Of a stretch of DNA of 64,000 nucleotides, positions 26,229 to 34,483 are shown one piece after another (within the stretch, counting starts at the first letter, position 1; each line of letters starts with the position of its first letter). The DNA is from an uncultured Microbacterium sp. (GTDB lineage: Bacteria; Actinomycetota; Actinomycetes; Actinomycetales; Microbacteriaceae): positions 310,001 through 374,000 of the forward strand of contig CAJYHN010000010.1 in NCBI GenBank assembly GCA_913774665.1, given 5' to 3'. A program made the translations under genes and the position numbers. Below the pieces are notes generated by a model. The model ran no database searches, was not told where the DNA came from, and worked only from the letters and a program-made list of their open reading frames with translations.

Positions 26229-26512
26229 GCGACTTCCGCGTCACCCCCGAATCGCTGCACGCCGCGGCTGCTCGACTCCGCTCCGAGAGTGCGCGAATCG
26301 ACTCGACCCTGAGCGGTCTCGACAGCGAGGTCACTCGTCTGCGGGGACAGTGGGAGGGCGCGGCGCAGGCGGCATACGACAACGCCCAGCAGCAGTGGAG
26401 CGCCACGCTCGAGCAGATGCGCGACGTGCTCCAGCGCATCTCGAACGCCACCGACTCGATCGCGGACGACTACGTCTCCGCCGATCGCGCGTCGGCGGCG
26501 CGTTTCCACTGA
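26225..26512 (+). CDS. WXG100 family protein with YxxxD signal (pair 2, second member)
   Basis: 95 aa, exactly the length of its pair 1 counterpart. WEG turn (GQWEGAAQAAYDN) and C-terminal YVSAD followed by RASAARFH provide the same export signal layout as YTSTD...KSAAGRF in pair 1. Translationally coupled to the preceding gene by ATGA. The eccD gene begins 77 bases downstream. Confidence 0.93.
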   Translation: MSDFRVTPESLHAAAARLRSESARIDSTLSGLDSEVTRLRGQWEGAAQAAYDNAQQQWSATLEQMRDVLQRISNATDSIADDYVSADRASAARFH

Positions 26513-26589
26513 CATCCGACCCCTGACCCACCGATAGGATTTCGGGGTCTGACCGCAGGGGGCTTCGGTCCGGAAAGAGGGGGCCGCAG

Positions 26590-27924
26590 ATGGCTGACGT
26601 CATGAATGCGACACGAGCGTTGCTGCGGTTGTCGGTGCAGAGCGAGGGACGCCGACTCGATATCGCGATTCCCGCGCAGGTGCCGGTCATTGAATTCCTG
26701 CCGGGCTTCGCACGATCGCTCGGTGTGCTCGACCCGTCGATGACCTCGGCGGGCTACGCGCTCCAGCGCTCCGACGGAACCAGCGTCGATCCCTCGCGCG
26801 GGGCCGCCGCGCAGGGCATCGTCGACGGCGAAGTCCTCACCCTCGTCCGCGGCGGGCTCGTCGCCCAACCGCGCGTCTACGACGACATCGTCGAGGCCGT
26901 CATCGACGCCACCACCCAGCAGAACCGCCCCTGGACCACGCGCGACAACGCGCGCACGGCCCTGGCGGTCAGTCTGGCGCTCCTCGGCGTCTGCGCGGTC
27001 CTCCTCCTCGCTGCCGGCCGCGCCCTCCCCTTCGGCGCCCTCGTCGCGGGCGGCGGGGCCGTCGTCCTGCTGGTCGTCTCGGCCGTCGTGTCGCGGCTCG
27101 GTCAGCGTGAAGCCGGCCAGGGGCTGGGGATGGCGGCATCCATCTTCGCCGCCGTCGCGGGCTTCATCGCGGTCCCGGCTTCGCTCACCATGTGGGGATG
27201 GCCGATGGCCGCCGCAGGCGGCGGCGCATTCCTCATCGCGGGCGTCTCGCTCGCCCTCACCCGCGACCGCGCCGAGCTCCAGCTCGCGCCCCTCGTCGCA
27301 GGAGGCGCGATCGGAGTCACCGGAACCCTCGCCGCGTTCTTCCCGGCGGCCGCCGTCTGGACGCTCATGGTCGGCGTCGTCGCCACCCTCGGCGGCGCGC
27401 TGCCGTGGCTCGCTCTCGGAACGACGCGACTGCGGGTCGTCTCCCCCCAGAGCGATGCCGAGATGTTCGCCGACCCCCAGCCGATCGACGCCGACGACAT
27501 CGCCGCCCGCGTCGCCCAGGGCAAGCGCATCCTGATCGGCCTGCGCCTGGCCCTCGCCGCGGCGGTTCTCGTGGCGACGCCTCTCGTCGCGGCGCAGAAC
27601 GCGACCGGCGCCCTCGTGTGCGCCCTCGCCTTCGCGGGCATGATGTTCCCCTCGCGCCAGACCTTCGCTCGTTCCGGAGTCCTCACCGTCATGGCGACCG
27701 GCATCATCGGGCTCGTCGTCGCGGGGGTCGTGGCCTCGCTCGCGCAGCCGGGCCTGCGCGTCGGCATCCTGGTCGTGCTCGCGGTGGCCACCGTCTGCGT
27801 CGTCACCGTCACGCTGCTCGCGCCCAAGACGCGGCTGCGGCTGATCCGGCTCGCCGACACCGCCGAGCTCCTGGTGCTGGCCGCTCTCCTGCCCCTCGCG
27901 GTCATCTCGTCCGGTCTGGCCTGA
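26590..27924 (+). CDS. eccD: Type VII secretion membrane protein EccD (paralogue 2)
   Basis: 444 aa. The N-terminal ~100 residues (RALLRLSVQSEGRRLDIAIP ... IVDGEVLTLVRGG) form the ubiquitin-like YukD domain, followed by the linker RPWTTRDNARTALA and eleven membrane segments ending LLVLAALLPLAVISSGLA. This is the standard EccD architecture. In ESX-3/ESX-5 structures two EccD copies per protomer form a membrane barrel around EccB and EccC. The neighbouring eccB starts 3 bases after the stop. A second, more divergent EccD lies in the leftward operon. Confidence 0.93.
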   Translation: MADVMNATRALLRLSVQSEGRRLDIAIPAQVPVIEFLPGFARSLGVLDPSMTSAGYALQRSDGTSVDPSRGAAAQGIVDGEVLTLVRGGLVAQPRVYDDIVEAVIDATTQQNRPWTTRDNARTALAVSLALLGVCAVLLLAAGRALPFGALVAGGGAVVLLVVSAVVSRLGQREAGQGLGMAASIFAAVAGFIAVPASLTMWGWPMAAAGGGAFLIAGVSLALTRDRAELQLAPLVAGGAIGVTGTLAAFFPAAAVWTLMVGVVATLGGALPWLALGTTRLRVVSPQSDAEMFADPQPIDADDIAARVAQGKRILIGLRLALAAAVLVATPLVAAQNATGALVCALAFAGMMFPSRQTFARSGVLTVMATGIIGLVVAGVVASLAQPGLRVGILVVLAVATVCVVTVTLLAPKTRLRLIRLADTAELLVLAALLPLAVISSGLA

Positions 27925-27927
27925 CGC

Positions 27928-29256
27928 ATGGCCACCAAAGGCGATCTGATCGAGGCGCAGAACTTCTCGCGCCGACGCCTCCTCACCGCGTTCGTCAGCG
28001 GCGCCCCGGGCGGCAAAGAACTCCAGCCGAGTTCGCCCCTGCGCGCGGTCATCGCCGCCATCGCGCTCACGGTCATCGTGGTGCTCGTCGGCGTCTTCTA
28101 CGGCCTCATCCGCCCCGGCCTGCCCACCGGCTGGGAGAACGGCAAGCTCGTCCTCGTCTCCGACACGGGCGCCCGCTTCGTCACGGTCGACGGCGTGCTC
28201 CACCCCGTGATCAACACCGCCAGCGCCCGCCTGCTGCTTCCGGCCAACGAGTACGGCGTGATCTCGACCGACTCGTCCACCCTCGGCGGGACCCCCGTGG
28301 GCGACACCCTCGGCATCACCGGGGCGCCCGATGAACTGCCCCCGGTGTCGGGCCTCATCAACTCCGGTTGGAGCGCCTGCGTGTCCGACGACGCCGGTCT
28401 CGATGTGCGCGTCTCGTCCGCCGCGGGCCCGACCCCCGCCACCGACCGCGCCGTCGTCGTGTCGGTGGACGGCATCCTCCACGTCGTCCAGGGCGGCCGC
28501 AGCTTCGCCGTGTCGAGCGAGGTCGCCGACGCCGTGCTGCGCGCAGCCGGGATCTCCTCGCTGTCGCCCGTGACCGTCCCGGCATCCTGGCTCGATCTCT
28601 TCACCGCCGGCACGGCACTCACCCCGATCACGCTGAAGAACTACGGCCAGCCCGTGGCGAATACGTCCCTGCGCGTCGGCCAGGTCATCCGTCAGGCGGG
28701 CGCTCCCGAAGACGAACGCTTCCTCGTGCAGACCGGCGGAGTGCTCGAATCGCTCTCGCCCCTCGCGTGGCAGCTCTACCAGCTCGGCAGCGGCGAAGCG
28801 CTCAAGGGCAAGGTCACCGAGGTGACGGCAGACGAGATCCGCGGGCTCGCCACCGCCAAGCAGGGTCTCGGCGACGAGTGGCCCCCCGTCGGCTTCGAAA
28901 CCGTCGCCGCCGGCCAGCGCCCCTGCGCCGTGCTCACCGGCGGCGAGGGCCAGGCCACGACGACCCTCGCCACGCAACCGTCGTCCACCGCCGTCACCAC
29001 GGGCGTGCGCGTCGACCCCAGCCACGGCGCACTCGTCCGAGCGGGAGGCCGCGGTGACGACAACACAAGCATCCTGACGCTGGTGGATGCCACGGGCACG
29101 GCGTTCCCGCTCCCGGGAGCGACCGACGACACCATCGCCCGCCTCGGCTACTCGACGAACGACGTCGGCTCGATCCCCGACGGGTGGACCGCGCTCCTGC
29201 GTACCGGTCCCTCTCTGAGCGAGAGCGCCGCGCAGCAGACGCCGGAGACGAAGTGA
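27928..29256 (+). CDS. eccB: Type VII secretion protein EccB
   Basis: 442 aa. The N-terminus MATKGDLIEAQNFSRRRLLTAF is typical of EccB, followed by one membrane helix (AVIAAIALTVIVVLVGVFYG, ~40-60) and a large extracytoplasmic region with EccB repeats (LVLVSDTGARFVTVDG, LHPVINTASARLL). Four visible Cys residues could form disulfides outside. EccB dimers cap the ESX complex on the outer face. It is short of the ~470-500 aa of mycobacterial homologues. Stop overlaps the mycosin 2 start as GTGA. Confidence 0.93.
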   Translation: MATKGDLIEAQNFSRRRLLTAFVSGAPGGKELQPSSPLRAVIAAIALTVIVVLVGVFYGLIRPGLPTGWENGKLVLVSDTGARFVTVDGVLHPVINTASARLLLPANEYGVISTDSSTLGGTPVGDTLGITGAPDELPPVSGLINSGWSACVSDDAGLDVRVSSAAGPTPATDRAVVVSVDGILHVVQGGRSFAVSSEVADAVLRAAGISSLSPVTVPASWLDLFTAGTALTPITLKNYGQPVANTSLRVGQVIRQAGAPEDERFLVQTGGVLESLSPLAWQLYQLGSGEALKGKVTEVTADEIRGLATAKQGLGDEWPPVGFETVAAGQRPCAVLTGGEGQATTTLATQPSSTAVTTGVRVDPSHGALVRAGGRGDDNTSILTLVDATGTAFPLPGATDDTIARLGYSTNDVGSIPDGWTALLRTGPSLSESAAQQTPETK

Positions 29257-30581
29257 CCCTGCGCGCACGCACCGCGCGTGTGGCCGCCGTCGCGGCTGCC
29301 GCGGGGATCCTGCTGATCGGCATCCCCTCCCCCGCGTCCGCCGCGGGGCCCTCGAGAACCGTCCTCGCGGCGACCACGCAGAGCCAGTGCACGGCCTCCA
29401 CCCGCATCCCCGAGACCCCCGCGGCTCTCTCCTCGTTGCAGAGTTCGTCGGCGTGGCCCCTCACCCGGGGCGCGGGTGTCACCGTCGCCGTCGTCGACTC
29501 GGGGATCGCTGCGAATCCCCACCTCGACGGGATCGTGCTCCCGGGCGTCAACCTCGTGCCCGACGGCACCGACGGGGCGGGGCGCACCGACAACTACGCG
29601 CACGGCACGGTGATCGCCGGCCAGATCGCCGCCCAACTGATCTCTGGTTCCGGTGTCGAGGGCCTGGCCCCCGACGCGAAGATCCTGCCCGTTCGTGTCT
29701 ATGCCGGTATCGAGAAGCAGCTCGTCGAGGCGGGCTTCGGCCCGAACACCGCGCGGATGGCCGACGGGATCCGGTATGCCGCCGACCAGGGCGCGCAGAT
29801 CATCAACGTCTCGATCAGCACGAGTGAGAAGAACGCCAGCCTCGCAGATGCCGTGGCCTACGCGCAGCAGCGCGGCAGTCTCGTCGTCGCCAGCGCCGGC
29901 AACCGGACGAGCGCCGACTCCGCCGGGCAGGATGAGAAGGACGGAGCGCGCTACCCGGCGGGCTTCTCCGGGGTCATCGGCGTCGCCGCGGTCGGCTCGG
30001 AGGGAGTCGTCACGAAGGCGAGCATCCACGGCCCCCACGTGACCTTGTCAGCGCCCGGCCAGGCCATCGCCTCGTCGTGGCCGCTCGGAGGCGACTGCGT
30101 CGTCGGCGCTGACGAGCCGGCGACCAGCTGGGCGACGGCGTACGTCTCTGCGGCTGCGGCTCTCGTGGCATCCGCTCATCCCTCCGAGACTCCCGCGCAG
30201 TGGGCGTACCGACTCGAGGCGACCGCCGTGCGCGCGCAGCCCGACACCCGCTCGAACATCTCGGGGTGGGGCGTCGTGCAGCCCTACGACGCGATCGTGA
30301 TGGTTCCGGGTACCGGCCTCCGCGGCCCGAAGAGCCCCTTCGTGTCCGCGAGCCCCTCCGCCTCGCCGAGCGCCTCGCCCGAAGCCGTCGCCGTGGTCAT
30401 CGGCCCCGGACCGGATGCCGCGGCCATCACGACCGCGACCGGAATCGGTGTCGCCGGATTGATCGCTCTCGGCGCGATCGGGGCTCTCGCGATCTACGTC
30501 AGCCGTCGCCGCGAAGAGACCGCTCCCCGGCGCGCAGCACCGACGGGCCGCGGACTCTACGGGCCCGAAGAGCCGAAGTAG
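29253..30581 (+). CDS. mycP: Mycosin, T7SS membrane-anchored subtilase (MycP paralogue 2)
   Basis: 442 aa from GTG 29253 (GTGA overlap with eccB). Signal peptide to ~residue 30 (GILLIGIPSPASA), then Asp82 (VAVVDSG), His117 (AHGTVIAG), oxyanion Asn in SAGN and Ser292 in ATSWATAYVS. The last replaces the usual GTSxAxP with Ala for both Gly and Pro. A Pro/Ser-rich linker and one C-terminal helix (GVAGLIALGAIGALAIYVS) follow. Its position after eccD-eccB is the classical mycosin place. It and mycosin 1 differ widely, so they are not a recent copy. Confidence 0.92.
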   Translation: MTLRARTARVAAVAAAAGILLIGIPSPASAAGPSRTVLAATTQSQCTASTRIPETPAALSSLQSSSAWPLTRGAGVTVAVVDSGIAANPHLDGIVLPGVNLVPDGTDGAGRTDNYAHGTVIAGQIAAQLISGSGVEGLAPDAKILPVRVYAGIEKQLVEAGFGPNTARMADGIRYAADQGAQIINVSISTSEKNASLADAVAYAQQRGSLVVASAGNRTSADSAGQDEKDGARYPAGFSGVIGVAAVGSEGVVTKASIHGPHVTLSAPGQAIASSWPLGGDCVVGADEPATSWATAYVSAAAALVASAHPSETPAQWAYRLEATAVRAQPDTRSNISGWGVVQPYDAIVMVPGTGLRGPKSPFVSASPSASPSASPEAVAVVIGPGPDAAAITTATGIGVAGLIALGAIGALAIYVSRRREETAPRRAAPTGRGLYGPEEPK

Positions 30582-30680
30582 CCCGACCTCGCCCGGTGGA
30601 CCCGGTACCGCGCCGGCCGCCCGTCAGCGTCGACGTCCGGCGCAGGCTGTCAGCCGGAAGATCCGGCGCCGACCCTGAGC

Positions 30681-30802
30681 GCGAACAGCGCACCGGTTCG
30701 GCGAACAGCGCCGGTTCAGCGAACAGCGCCGGTTCAGCGAACAGCGCCGGTTCTGCGAACAGCACGCCGGTTCAGCGAACTGCGCCGGTTCAGCGAACCG
30801 CG
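30681..30802. repeat. 18-bp direct tandem repeat between convergent T7SS genes
   Basis: Six full copies and one partial of GCGAACAGCGCCGGTTCA run head to tail; copies 1 and 5 have a 2-base insertion making them 20 bp, and copy 6 has one change in its core. The array lies in the 242-bp gap between the stop of mycosin 2 (+) and the stop of the FHA gene (-). No spacers separate the copies. The 18-bp period would allow in-frame coding, but neither neighbouring gene enters it. Confidence 0.9.
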
Positions 30803-30823
30803 ACGCCGTCGCGGACCGAGCCG

Positions 30824-32236
30824 TCAGGCCACCGTCGCCGGCCGCAGCTCGAGGTGCGCGTCACCGAGGCGGAAGCGTGAAGTCGCGATGGCGGTCGTCC
30901 CACCGCCGACCCGTTCGGTACGACCGTCGTCGTGGATCAGTGTCACGCCGTTCGTCGAGTCGAGGTCGGTGATGCTCCAGCCGGTGACGGTCCATTCGAG
31001 GCGCGCATGCTGCTTCGACATCGTGCGCGTGTCGTCGGCGACCGCGACGTACTGCACCGCGTCTTCTCCGCTGCCCGGCTTCCGTCCGAGGATCACGGTG
31101 CGGCTGGTCAACGCGATCAGGGTGCCGTCGGGGAGGGTCAGGGTCCATTCCCCCCGTCGCCGCGAGCGCGGGCGCGCCGTCTGCGTCAACTCGTCGATGG
31201 GAGCGGCGGGGGCGGCGTCACCGTCTGTTCGGGGAGCGGCTGTGGCATCCGTCGTCTCACCCACCCGGTCGAAGCCGGTGTCGTCGACGGCGGGGGTCCT
31301 ATCCGGAGCCGAGGAGGCCCGCTGTCCGGCCTGTGCCGGCGGCACGGGGGACGCGGCCACAGGGGCCGCCGGAACCGCCGCCGTCGACGCGGGAGCAGCG
31401 TCCTGCGCGGGGGCGGGGGTCTCCGCCGGAGCGCCCTGCGCCACCTCCGCCGACGCGGTCGTGGGCGCTGAGCCCCGCGAGGCGGCGGGAGGAGCCACCC
31501 CGGCAGCCCCGGTGTCGAGGGCCGCGGCTGCGATCGGAGTCGCGGGGGCGCGCGTCAGCGACGGCTCGCCGCCCGGAGCGGTCGCGGGCGCCTGAGGCCC
31601 CGCCGGGACCGCACCCGACTCCGCGGCGTCCCTGGCGGCCGCCTCCGCGGCGGCACGCCGAGACGGGTGAAGGGACGTGTGCTCGAGGTCGTCATCGATG
31701 TCGACCGGACCGGGCAGCACCGGCACCGCGACCGGCTCCGCCGCGATGGCGGTCGAACGTCTGCGTCCCGCGGTCGCGACCTCGGCCGCGCTCGCGCCGG
31801 GGATGGTGGTGATCGGGCCGGATGCCGTCTCGCTCAGGACGACCGGGCTCTCGTCGGCGACGTCGCCAGCAGGCGCGGCATCCGTTCGCGGGCGTGCCGA
31901 GAGGATCGTCGCCCACACGGGCGGAAAGATCACCGCGAGGGCGGTCGTGCCGGCGCCGCGCCCCGCCGTCTGGCCGAGGCGGTGAGCCGCGGTGGCCTTG
32001 AGCACGAGACCGTAGATGTTGACGCCGGGCACCACGAGCAGGACGGCGCGGACCGGGTCGAGTCGCCCCAGGCGGAACAGCTCGGCCTCGTTGACCAGCG
32101 GGATCCAGGCGCGCCAGGGTTCTCCCCCGTGCGTGGCGAAGACACGCGACAATCCGATGGCGTACCAGACGTGCAGCGCGATCACCGGCACGAGGATCGC
32201 ACCCGCGATCCCCGCGATGAGGCTCAGAACAAGCAT
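30824..32236 (-). CDS. FHA-domain membrane protein flanking the T7SS
   Basis: 470 aa. The first ~110 residues have three hydrophobic segments (LVLSLIAGIAGAILVPVIAL, AVLLVVPGVNIYGLVL, LAVIFPPVWATIL) and WRAWIPLVNEAELFRLG, resembling small DUF5684-like membrane domains. Residues ~120-370 are a disordered Ala/Pro-rich linker. The last ~95 residues are an FHA domain: LGRKPG, TMSKQHARLEW and DSTNGVTL. Its architecture mirrors the RDD-FHA protein at the other end of the locus, so a role in phosphothreonine-dependent control of the secretion system is likely but inferred. Confidence 0.85.
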   Translation of the reverse strand: MLVLSLIAGIAGAILVPVIALHVWYAIGLSRVFATHGGEPWRAWIPLVNEAELFRLGRLDPVRAVLLVVPGVNIYGLVLKATAAHRLGQTAGRGAGTTALAVIFPPVWATILSARPRTDAAPAGDVADESPVVLSETASGPITTIPGASAAEVATAGRRRSTAIAAEPVAVPVLPGPVDIDDDLEHTSLHPSRRAAAEAAARDAAESGAVPAGPQAPATAPGGEPSLTRAPATPIAAAALDTGAAGVAPPAASRGSAPTTASAEVAQGAPAETPAPAQDAAPASTAAVPAAPVAASPVPPAQAGQRASSAPDRTPAVDDTGFDRVGETTDATAAPRTDGDAAPAAPIDELTQTARPRSRRRGEWTLTLPDGTLIALTSRTVILGRKPGSGEDAVQYVAVADDTRTMSKQHARLEWTVTGWSITDLDSTNGVTLIHDDGRTERVGGGTTAIATSRFRLGDAHLELRPATVA

Positions 32237-32288
32237 GCGTCCCCCGTCAGCAGTCTGCTTCGACGCTACCGTGCGGCACGGTGTGCCG

Positions 32289-32483
32289 TCAGCCGATTTC
32301 CCGCGTCAGCGCGGCCGGGGGAAGGAGCGCGGCCGTGTCGACGTCGACGCGGCGCACGGAGCACCCCGCACAGCGCACGTACCGCACGCGCCCGTCGCTC
32401 GTGAGGTGGACCGACTCCGTGATCCACGCGTGCTCGTGGACGGATGCCGAGGGGGCCAGGGGGATCGTGCGCGAGGCGGTCAT
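32289..32483 (-). CDS. Small hypothetical protein with Cys pair
   Basis: 64 aa from the ATG at 32483. The sequence SVHEHAWITESVHLTSDG and VRYVRCAGCSVRRVDV has good coding character, with a CxxC pair that might bind metal. It is divergent from the CGNR zinc-finger gene, whose start is 26 bases away, so the two share a very short promoter region. No family is recognised. Confidence 0.5.
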   Translation of the reverse strand: MTASRTIPLAPSASVHEHAWITESVHLTSDGRVRYVRCAGCSVRRVDVDTAALLPPAALTREIG

Positions 32484-32508
32484 GCATCCAGCGTGATGTA
32501 ATGCCGTT

Positions 32509-33030
32509 ATGCATCTCAACCCTTACGGGGAGTACGCCGTCCTGCTCGCCGCGTCCCTCGCGAACGACTGGCCCGCCGATCGCGACGGCATCGAGGCCCG
32601 CACCATCGAGATGGGGATGACGATGACCTTCCCCGTGGCATCCGACGATCATCAGCGCACCCGCGCCGTCATTGACGAGTGGCTCCGCGTGGTCGACGAG
32701 ACCGACCCCGACGCGCGCGCGGCCCTGCTGAACGCGCAGATGGCGGCCGTGACGGCATACCCCCGCCTCACCGACCACGACGGGGAGGGGTGGCACCTGC
32801 ACTACCGCGACAGCGATGAGGCGCTCCCTCGCGTGCTCGCCGCCGTCATCTCGGTGGGCACCTCTCTGCACCTCGTCACGCGCGGCATGAGCCGGCTCGG
32901 CCGGTGCGCCGCCGACCCGTGCGCCAACGTCATGGTCGACGTCACGCGCAACGGCCGGCAGCGGTACTGCTCGGTCCGCTGCGCCAACCGCGCCGCCGTG
33001 CGGCGGCACCGCGCCCGCGAGGTGTCATAG
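32509..33030 (+). CDS. CGNR zinc-finger / ABATE domain regulator
   Basis: 173 aa. The C-terminus carries the CGNR zinc finger: GRCAADPCANVMVDVTRNGRQRYCSVRCANRAAVRRHR, quoted here by its four Cys (RCA, PCA, YCS, RCA), the last followed by the N-R of the name motif. The N-terminal ~110 residues match the ABATE ligand-binding-like domain. Proteins of this type are putative DNA-binding stress regulators. No operator was identified. Confidence 0.85.
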   Translation: MHLNPYGEYAVLLAASLANDWPADRDGIEARTIEMGMTMTFPVASDDHQRTRAVIDEWLRVVDETDPDARAALLNAQMAAVTAYPRLTDHDGEGWHLHYRDSDEALPRVLAAVISVGTSLHLVTRGMSRLGRCAADPCANVMVDVTRNGRQRYCSVRCANRAAVRRHRAREVS

Positions 33031-33115
33031 CAAACGGCATCCGGGATGCCGCCGGGATGGCGGAACACCCCCACCCGCACGTACGTTGCTATGGGTACCG
33101 ACGACAGGAGACCCC

Positions 33116-33454
33116 ATGGCCGACGAACTGACCGTGACGCGCAACGACGACGCCCGCCGCTACGAGATCCACGTGGGCGACGAGCTCGGTGGATTCCTCG
33201 AGTTCCGCGCGATCGACGACGACCGCACCGAACTTCCCCACACCGAGATCGATCCCTCCTTCAAGGGCCGCGGCCTCGGCTCCGCTCTCGCGAGCGAGGC
33301 GCTCTCCGACCTGGCTCGTCGTGGCGGCAGCGTCATCCCCTCCTGCCCCTTCGTCGCGCACTACCTGCGCGAGCACGACGTGCCCGGCCTGGTCGTGGAG
33401 TGGCCGAACGACGACGACGCCGCCGATGCGGCGGGCCCCGGCGAACCCTCGTGA
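33116..33454 (+). CDS. GNAT-like N-acetyltransferase (YjdJ/GCN5-related short type)
   Basis: 112 aa from the ATG at 33116 with ACAGGAG upstream. It is the short ~95-aa acetyltransferase type: HVGDELGGFLEFRAID, TEIDPSFKGRGLGSALAS (acetyl-CoA-binding loop) and VIPSCPFVAHYLREH, whose Cys is conserved in this subfamily. Substrate is unknown. The stop overlaps the pirin gene as GTGA. Confidence 0.85.
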   Translation: MADELTVTRNDDARRYEIHVGDELGGFLEFRAIDDDRTELPHTEIDPSFKGRGLGSALASEALSDLARRGGSVIPSCPFVAHYLREHDVPGLVVEWPNDDDAADAAGPGEPS

Positions 33455-34473
33455 CGCGACTCGACGTCGAGCCTCCCGCGGCCGAGGGTCCGGTCGCGTG
33501 CGACGGTCCGCGCGCGCTCATCGTGGCCGCGCGCGACGTTCCTCTGGGGGGCGTCCGCGGCATGGACGTCCACCGCACCCTCCCCCACCGCGCCCTGCCG
33601 ATGGTCGGTGCCTGGTGCTTCCTCGACCGCTTCGGCCCGCAGGACACCCTCATGCGCGTCGAACCGCACCCGCACATCGGGCTTCAGACGGTGACGTGGC
33701 CGATCGTCGGCGAGGTCAGACATCGGGATGCCGTGGGCAGCGACGTCGTCGTACGACCCGGCGCCCTGAACCTCATGACGAGCGGCGCGGGCATCGCGCA
33801 CTCCGAGTACTCGGTCGGCGAGGGCCCCATTCCCCTGGACGCCCTGCAGCTCTGGGTGGCGTTGCCGGAGTCCCGGCGCCACGGTGCTCCGGCCTTCGAA
33901 CGTCACGAGGACCTCCCGATCCTCGATCTGGGGCAGGGTGCCGACGCGATCGTCGTGATGGGCGAACTCGGCGGAGTCCGCTCGCCCGCCACCGTCCACA
34001 CGCCCATCGTCGGCGCCGAACTGCGCCTGCCGCCCGGTGTCACCGTGCGCGTCCCCCTGCACGTCGATTGGGAGTACGCGGTCTCCGGCATGACCGGAAC
34101 CGTCGACGTGGTGACGGGGATGGATGCCACCGATGCCGACGCCGCGCGACGCCCGGGGGCGGCGCCCGAGGCCGGGCCGACGGCATCCGTCGATCCTTCG
34201 CGGCTGGTCTACGTCGGCACCGGACGCGATCACGTGGAGCTGCGGAGCGCGGAGGGCGCTCGCGTGTTTCTGCTGGGCGGGGAGCCGTTCGAAGCCGACA
34301 TCGTCATGTGGTGGAACTTCGTGGGCCGTTCGCACGACGAGATCGTCGATGCGCGCGAGAAGTGGGAAGCACGTGATCCGCAATTCGGGACGGTGATCGA
34401 TCACGGCCCCGAACGGATTCCCGCGCCGCCGTTGCCGGCGGTGAAGCTGACTCCGCGACGGCGACGCGACTGA
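33451..34473 (+). CDS. Pirin family protein
   Basis: 340 aa from GTG 33451. The cupin metal site is clear: EPHPHIGLQTVTW (His pair), SGAGIAHSEYS and a Glu ligand in this strand. The C-terminal cupin (LLGGEPFEADIVMWWNFVG, then SHDEIVDAREKWEA) is complete. Pirins are iron cupins with quercetinase or redox-sensor roles; the specific role here is not evident. Translationally coupled to the acetyltransferase and ended by a strong hairpin. Confidence 0.88.
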   Translation: MTRLDVEPPAAEGPVACDGPRALIVAARDVPLGGVRGMDVHRTLPHRALPMVGAWCFLDRFGPQDTLMRVEPHPHIGLQTVTWPIVGEVRHRDAVGSDVVVRPGALNLMTSGAGIAHSEYSVGEGPIPLDALQLWVALPESRRHGAPAFERHEDLPILDLGQGADAIVVMGELGGVRSPATVHTPIVGAELRLPPGVTVRVPLHVDWEYAVSGMTGTVDVVTGMDATDADAARRPGAAPEAGPTASVDPSRLVYVGTGRDHVELRSAEGARVFLLGGEPFEADIVMWWNFVGRSHDEIVDAREKWEARDPQFGTVIDHGPERIPAPPLPAVKLTPRRRRD

Positions 34474-34483
34474 CGGACCACGT

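Noticed and set aside
26470-29268. 932-aa minus-strand open frame opposite EccD and EccB genes
   Set aside because: Composition is that of antisense high-GC DNA (His/Arg/Gly/Glu-rich), and EccD/EccB on the other strand have full architecture.
30681-30802. CRISPR array
   Set aside because: Units are directly adjacent with no spacers, and there are no cas genes in the window.
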